A model generated the notes under the pieces. That model was not told the DNA's origin. It did no database searches and worked only from the letters and a program-made list of their open reading frames with translations. From Myxococcota bacterium (GTDB lineage: Bacteria; Myxococcota_A; UBA796), in NCBI GenBank assembly GCA_029251165.1, contig JAQXDW010000006.1, positions 17,160 through 81,159 on the forward strand: a stretch of DNA of 64,000 nt. Direction: 5' to 3'. Below are positions 61,175-64,000 of this stretch, piece after piece (position 1 is the first letter of the stretch; each line of letters opens with the position of its first letter). Position numbers and translations under genes: made by a program.

Positions 61175-61906
61175 TCACTCCACTCGGATCTCTGCAGTCC
61201 TCGCCTCGGTGTCGACGGAGGCGTACATGCGCTGCCCCCGGCTACAGGTGCCGGTGTTGAGCAGGGTCCCGCCGGCAACCGCAGTCCGCCAGGGAACGTG
61301 GGTGTGTCCGAAGACGACCACATCCACCGATTCTCGCGCGATCAGTGCTTCCGCCCCTTGTGCGTAGGGCCCGCCGGGAACCTGGAAGCGGTCGGCCTTG
61401 ATCGCGACGTCTCGTCCCTCCAGCCAGTCGGCGACCGGGCGCAGTCCGGCGGAGCGAATTCGTCCGCTGGCCCAGGTGGCGGTTGCGGAGATCCGTGGCG
61501 CGGTGCCGATGACCGGATCGTGCGCGTCGCCGTGGGTGAGCAGGACGGAGAAGTCTGCATCACCAAAGCGGACTGCCGTGGGAGCATCAAGGACGACGCG
61601 GGTGATCGCGTCGTGGTTGCCATGGACGAGGGTGTAGTTGTCCTGCGAGAGCCGCTGGGTGAGCCAGGGCGTGCGCGCTCGTGCCTGCTCCAGCTGTCGT
61701 GTTGCGGACTGTGGTCCGGTCCGCAGGGCATGGTCGCATTGGTAGATGTCGCCGAGCAGGACGACATGGTCGTGGGTGGACTCCAGGTGATCGAGCAGCC
61801 GAAGCATGCTGTCCGGGGTGTGTCCCAGGGCACACATCCGATCCGCGATCCCGATGTGGAAGTCTGACAGCGCTGCGATCCGCACACCCGCTCCTGTGAA
61901 CCGCAT
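61175..61906 (-). CDS. Calcineurin-like metallophosphoesterase
   Basis: A 243-residue enzyme with the full metallophosphoesterase ligand set: ALSDFHIG (D-x-H), VVLLGDIYQCD (G-D), LVHGNHDAITRV (G-N-H-D), VLLTHGDAHD (H) and VVFGHTHVPW (G-H-x-H). Overall it resembles LpxH/YfcE-like or UDP-diacylglucosamine-hydrolase-type phosphoesterases, but without clear lipid-binding insertions. No signal peptide; probably cytoplasmic. The start is ATG 61906; frames extending upstream are low quality. Confidence 0.9.
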   Translation of the reverse strand: MRFTGAGVRIAALSDFHIGIADRMCALGHTPDSMLRLLDHLESTHDHVVLLGDIYQCDHALRTGPQSATRQLEQARARTPWLTQRLSQDNYTLVHGNHDAITRVVLDAPTAVRFGDADFSVLLTHGDAHDPVIGTAPRISATATWASGRIRSAGLRPVADWLEGRDVAIKADRFQVPGGPYAQGAEALIARESVDVVVFGHTHVPWRTAVAGGTLLNTGTCSRGQRMYASVDTEARTAEIRVE

Positions 61907-61995
61907 GGTGCCACATCCGCTCCGAGCCTGCTGCGGCTGCTGTAGGGAAGCGGGCGCGTGGAGACATCGCCGTACACCTCTGGGGGCCGAGGCGC

Positions 61996-62001
61996 TATTA
62001 T
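61996..62001 (+). promoter_or_regulatory. -10 element of a leaderless promoter (TATTAT)
   Basis: TATTAT ends 7 nt before ATG 62009; no SD. Confidence 0.55.
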
Positions 62002-62008
62002 CGAACCC

Positions 62009-62542
62009 ATGAGCCGACGAAGCCGACTGGTTGTGATCACTGCGCTGGGCGCGCTGTCCTGTCACCAGGGAACCGTGAATCCCCCGCCGGTGGTGCCCCC
62101 TCCGCTGTCGAGCGAAGAGACGGCCGGAGGCGCCGCCGCTCAGCCCACGTCTCCAGAGGCCGTGCCCTCTGGGCTGACGCCGCTTGCCGAGCGCGAGGCG
62201 GCGCAATCCACGTCGCCGCTGCCGGACTCTCCGGTCCGCGCGTCTCTCCACGGCGCGCTCCTCAACCCCAAGGATGCCTCGGAGCGCACCATCTTCCTCA
62301 GCTCCGACGGTGAGCGCTGCTACGTCGAGCTTCCGTTTCCGTCCGGTGTGCAGGTTCCGCCGGGCTCAGCCCCACCGCATGCGACGGTGACGTGTCCGCC
62401 GCTCATGTCGGATCCCGCCTGGCTGGCGTGTCCAGCCGGCACCATTCAGCTCGCTGAGGAGCCCGCGGACGCATGCCTCTGCATGGTCATGGGCAACCCG
62501 CCGCCACCGCCGCGCTGGGTGCACTGTCCCGACGGTGCGTGA
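62009..62542 (+). CDS. Proline-rich lipoprotein with C-terminal Cys-rich domain
   Basis: A 177-residue protein with basic n-region and lipobox (MSRRSRLVVITALGALSC), a Pro/Ala/Ser/Glu-rich linker (~20-80), and an ~80-residue domain with six Cys (ERCYVEL, VTCPPLM, LACPAG, DACLCMVMG, HCPDG). The end carries a poly-Pro patch (GNPPPPPRW). Unrecognised. The linker would reach through peptidoglycan or project from the outer membrane. Confidence 0.65.
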   Translation: MSRRSRLVVITALGALSCHQGTVNPPPVVPPPLSSEETAGGAAAQPTSPEAVPSGLTPLAEREAAQSTSPLPDSPVRASLHGALLNPKDASERTIFLSSDGERCYVELPFPSGVQVPPGSAPPHATVTCPPLMSDPAWLACPAGTIQLAEEPADACLCMVMGNPPPPPRWVHCPDGA

Positions 62543-62629
62543 CCGGACGATGCTCCGCACCCGAGGTCGAGTCTCATGACAGGGGAGCGGGGCTGCCGGC
62601 GGTCTGCTGCCGTCTCCGCCAGCTCGTGC

Positions 62630-63736
62630 TCACCGCTCGGCCCTCAGGCGGCGCCAGGCGGACGTGAGCGCGCTCGCTGCGGTGTCGACGTCCGCCTCAG
62701 TGGAGCCGTGCCCCAGCGACAGGCGGACAGCGCCGAGGGCGACCTCGGTCGGCAGTCCCATGGCGAGCAGGACGCCAGAGGGCGACTCGCCGTGCTCGTG
62801 GCAGGCGGAGCCGGTGCTGGCGGCGACTTCTGGTGCTCCCGTCAGCACCGCGCTGCCAGAGACTCCCGGGAAGAGAACGTTGAGCGTGTTGGGCAGCGCC
62901 CCCTCCGCTGGCGAGGCGCGCTGTAGTCCATCGATCTCGGCACTCAGGCGCCCCCACAGCCGCTGTCGCAGCGCGCCAAGCCGCGCAGCGTCTTCGGTCA
63001 GTCGCGCCCCAGCCAGCCGACACGCCACCCCCAGACCGACGATGCTGGCGACGTTCTCGGTGCCTGGCCGCACCCCGCGCTCGTGTCCCGCTCCCAGCAG
63101 CAGCGGCGGCAGCATGAGCCCGTCGCGGATGTAGAGCGCTCCGATGCCCTTGGGGGCATACAGCTTGTGACCAGCGATGGTCAGCAGGTCTACACCCAGC
63201 GCTGTGACATCGACGGGCACCTTGCCCAGCGACTGCGCGGCGTCGGTGTGGACCAGCCCGCTGCACCGGGCAGCGAGCGCGGCGATCGGCTGGATGGTGC
63301 CGACCTCGTTGTTGGCGTGCATCACCGTCAGCAGGGCGATGTCTTCCGGCAGCGGAGCATCTGCTGCGACTCGCCCCTCGCGGTCCACAGGCAAGACCAC
63401 GACCCGCCGGTCGGTCAGGCGCTCCAGCGGGCGCATGGTGGCGGGGTGCTCGATCGCGGAGGTAACCAGCGCACCCGAGCGCAGCGCAGCGGCACCTCGG
63501 ATGGCGAGGTTGCTGGCCTCGGTGCCCCCGGAGGTGAACACGATCTCTTCTGGCGCAGCGCCGATGAGCCCGGCGACCTCATAGCGGGCTTGCTCCATGG
63601 CAGCCTTTGCGCGGCGGCCGTAGACGTGGCCGCTGGAGGGGTTGCCCCAGTGATCCCGCAGGCTCGCGGTCACTGCATCGAGCACCTCGGGCAGCAGCGG
63701 AGTGGTGGCGTTGTGGTCGAGGTAGATCGGGTCCAT
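62630..63736 (-). CDS. Cysteine desulfurase, NifS/IscS family
   Basis: A 368-residue PLP enzyme. MDPIYLDHNATTPLLPEV is the typical family start. IVFTSGGTEASNLAI binds PLP phosphate, HTDAAQSLGKVPVD is the Asp/Gln region, LLTIAGHKLYAPKGIGAL holds the PLP Lys, and ASTGSACHEHGESPS the catalytic Cys. The loop around the Cys is of the IscS/NifS group rather than SufS. It supplies persulfide sulfur for Fe-S clusters or thio-tRNA. Because the organism has a selenoprotein SelD, it could also deliver selenium, but no iscU/iscA, mnmA or selA is adjacent. A TAAAGT box 5 nt before the ATG is a possible leaderless promoter. Confidence 0.93.
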   Translation of the reverse strand: MDPIYLDHNATTPLLPEVLDAVTASLRDHWGNPSSGHVYGRRAKAAMEQARYEVAGLIGAAPEEIVFTSGGTEASNLAIRGAAALRSGALVTSAIEHPATMRPLERLTDRRVVVLPVDREGRVAADAPLPEDIALLTVMHANNEVGTIQPIAALAARCSGLVHTDAAQSLGKVPVDVTALGVDLLTIAGHKLYAPKGIGALYIRDGLMLPPLLLGAGHERGVRPGTENVASIVGLGVACRLAGARLTEDAARLGALRQRLWGRLSAEIDGLQRASPAEGALPNTLNVLFPGVSGSAVLTGAPEVAASTGSACHEHGESPSGVLLAMGLPTEVALGAVRLSLGHGSTEADVDTAASALTSAWRRLRAER

Positions 63737-63894
63737 ACTCAACTTTATCCCAGCCTGAACGCGTCGGATCACCTCATGACATCTCTCGACACGGCGGCAG
63801 GCGCGCGACACTCACGGTGCGCGCACGCCAGATGTTCTGATCGTCGGTGCGGTGACTGCCCGACGGTTCACCGTCTCTGCGGAAGAACCCGGGC

Positions 63895-64000
63895 TCAGTT
63901 GAGTCCGGGGATTCCGTCGTCCCAGTCCGATCCCGCGCCGCCGAGTGCGCCGATGTCGTTGGTGGTGCCGTCGGCGTTGTCGTAGGTCGAGGAGGGGTTT
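63895..64000 (-). CDS. C-terminal end of a probable parallel beta-helix repeat protein (partial)
   Basis: The last 34 codons of a gene that runs off the right edge. They read NPSSTYDNADGTTNDIGALGG and then a short acidic tail. The T-x-x-D-I-G-A-x-G-G end is common in secreted right-handed beta-helix proteins, where it closes the last coil. Only family-level guesswork is possible. Confidence 0.5.
   Translation of the reverse strand, partial: NPSSTYDNADGTTNDIGALGGAGSDWDDGIPGLN

Overview
The window is high-GC, gene-dense bacterial chromosome, with about 58 genes and no rRNA, tRNA, CRISPR array or insertion sequence that I could recognise. The style suggests a Gram-negative, Myxococcota-like (former deltaproteobacterial) marine or metagenome-derived lineage. 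The grounds are roughly fifteen predicted lipoproteins, a MopE-type acidic Ca/Cu-binding repeat protein, a TonB-family protein, lamin-tail and CotH domains, and an FHA protein. This placement is inference; there is no marker gene for a firm assignment.

Layout. 1-8.7 kb: a CBS-fused tRNA nucleotidyltransferase cut by the left edge, a lone 2-oxoacid dehydrogenase acyltransferase domain, a Cys-less redoxin lipoprotein, pssA, a lipid-anchored YadA-head-like protein, a protein with a sliding-clamp-binding pentapeptide, and a voltage-gated cation channel. 8.7-10.1 kb: a decayed locus (AspH-like hydroxylase, then an SGNH gene fused by deletion to the tail of an MBOAT acyltransferase) with several frameshifts. 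10.2-19.4 kb: an OPT transporter, then a block of polytopic GT-C-like membrane proteins with an alpha/beta hydrolase and an SGNH-like protein. 19.4-30.1 kb: purL, small lipoproteins, a GST/GDSL pair, selD, and a VOC-MOSC-FHA-SleB-like string. 30.2-43.2 kb: surface and periplasmic proteins (copper monooxygenase-like, thioredoxin-like, metalloprotease, MopE-repeat protein) interleaved with rsgA and glnS. 43.3-52.7 kb: purT, a PhoX-like phosphatase, an FAD oxidoreductase, a nuclease, a pseudouridine synthase, a TonB-family protein, a CDGSH protein and a CotH protein. 53-64 kb: an esterase, another GT-C protein, an LRR gene overlapping purF, a methyltransferase, a SCP/CAP protein, a phosphoesterase, a NifS-like desulfurase, and the 3' end of a probable beta-helix protein.

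Two signals stand out. First, selD is a selenoprotein gene. Its active-site codon is an in-frame UGA at 26323, followed 12 nt later by a perfect 8-bp hairpin with a GGU loop (26338-26356), so the cell makes and decodes selenocysteine. Second, at least seventeen genes have a TANNNT -10 hexamer ending about 6-7 nt (8 in one case) before the start codon and mostly lack a Shine-Dalgarno sequence, the signature of leaderless mRNAs. Most of these genes encode exported or membrane proteins, or first genes of operons, while operon-internal and many housekeeping genes have SD sequences or ATGA overlaps.

Functionally the window mixes dispersed housekeeping (purL, purF, purT, glnS, rsgA, pssA, tRNA nucleotidyltransferase) with a large cell-envelope inventory. 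Purine synthesis, selenium metabolism (selD, possibly the NifS-like enzyme) and envelope glycan modification (GT-C proteins, SGNH proteins, the dead MBOAT locus) are the pathways that can be linked between genes.
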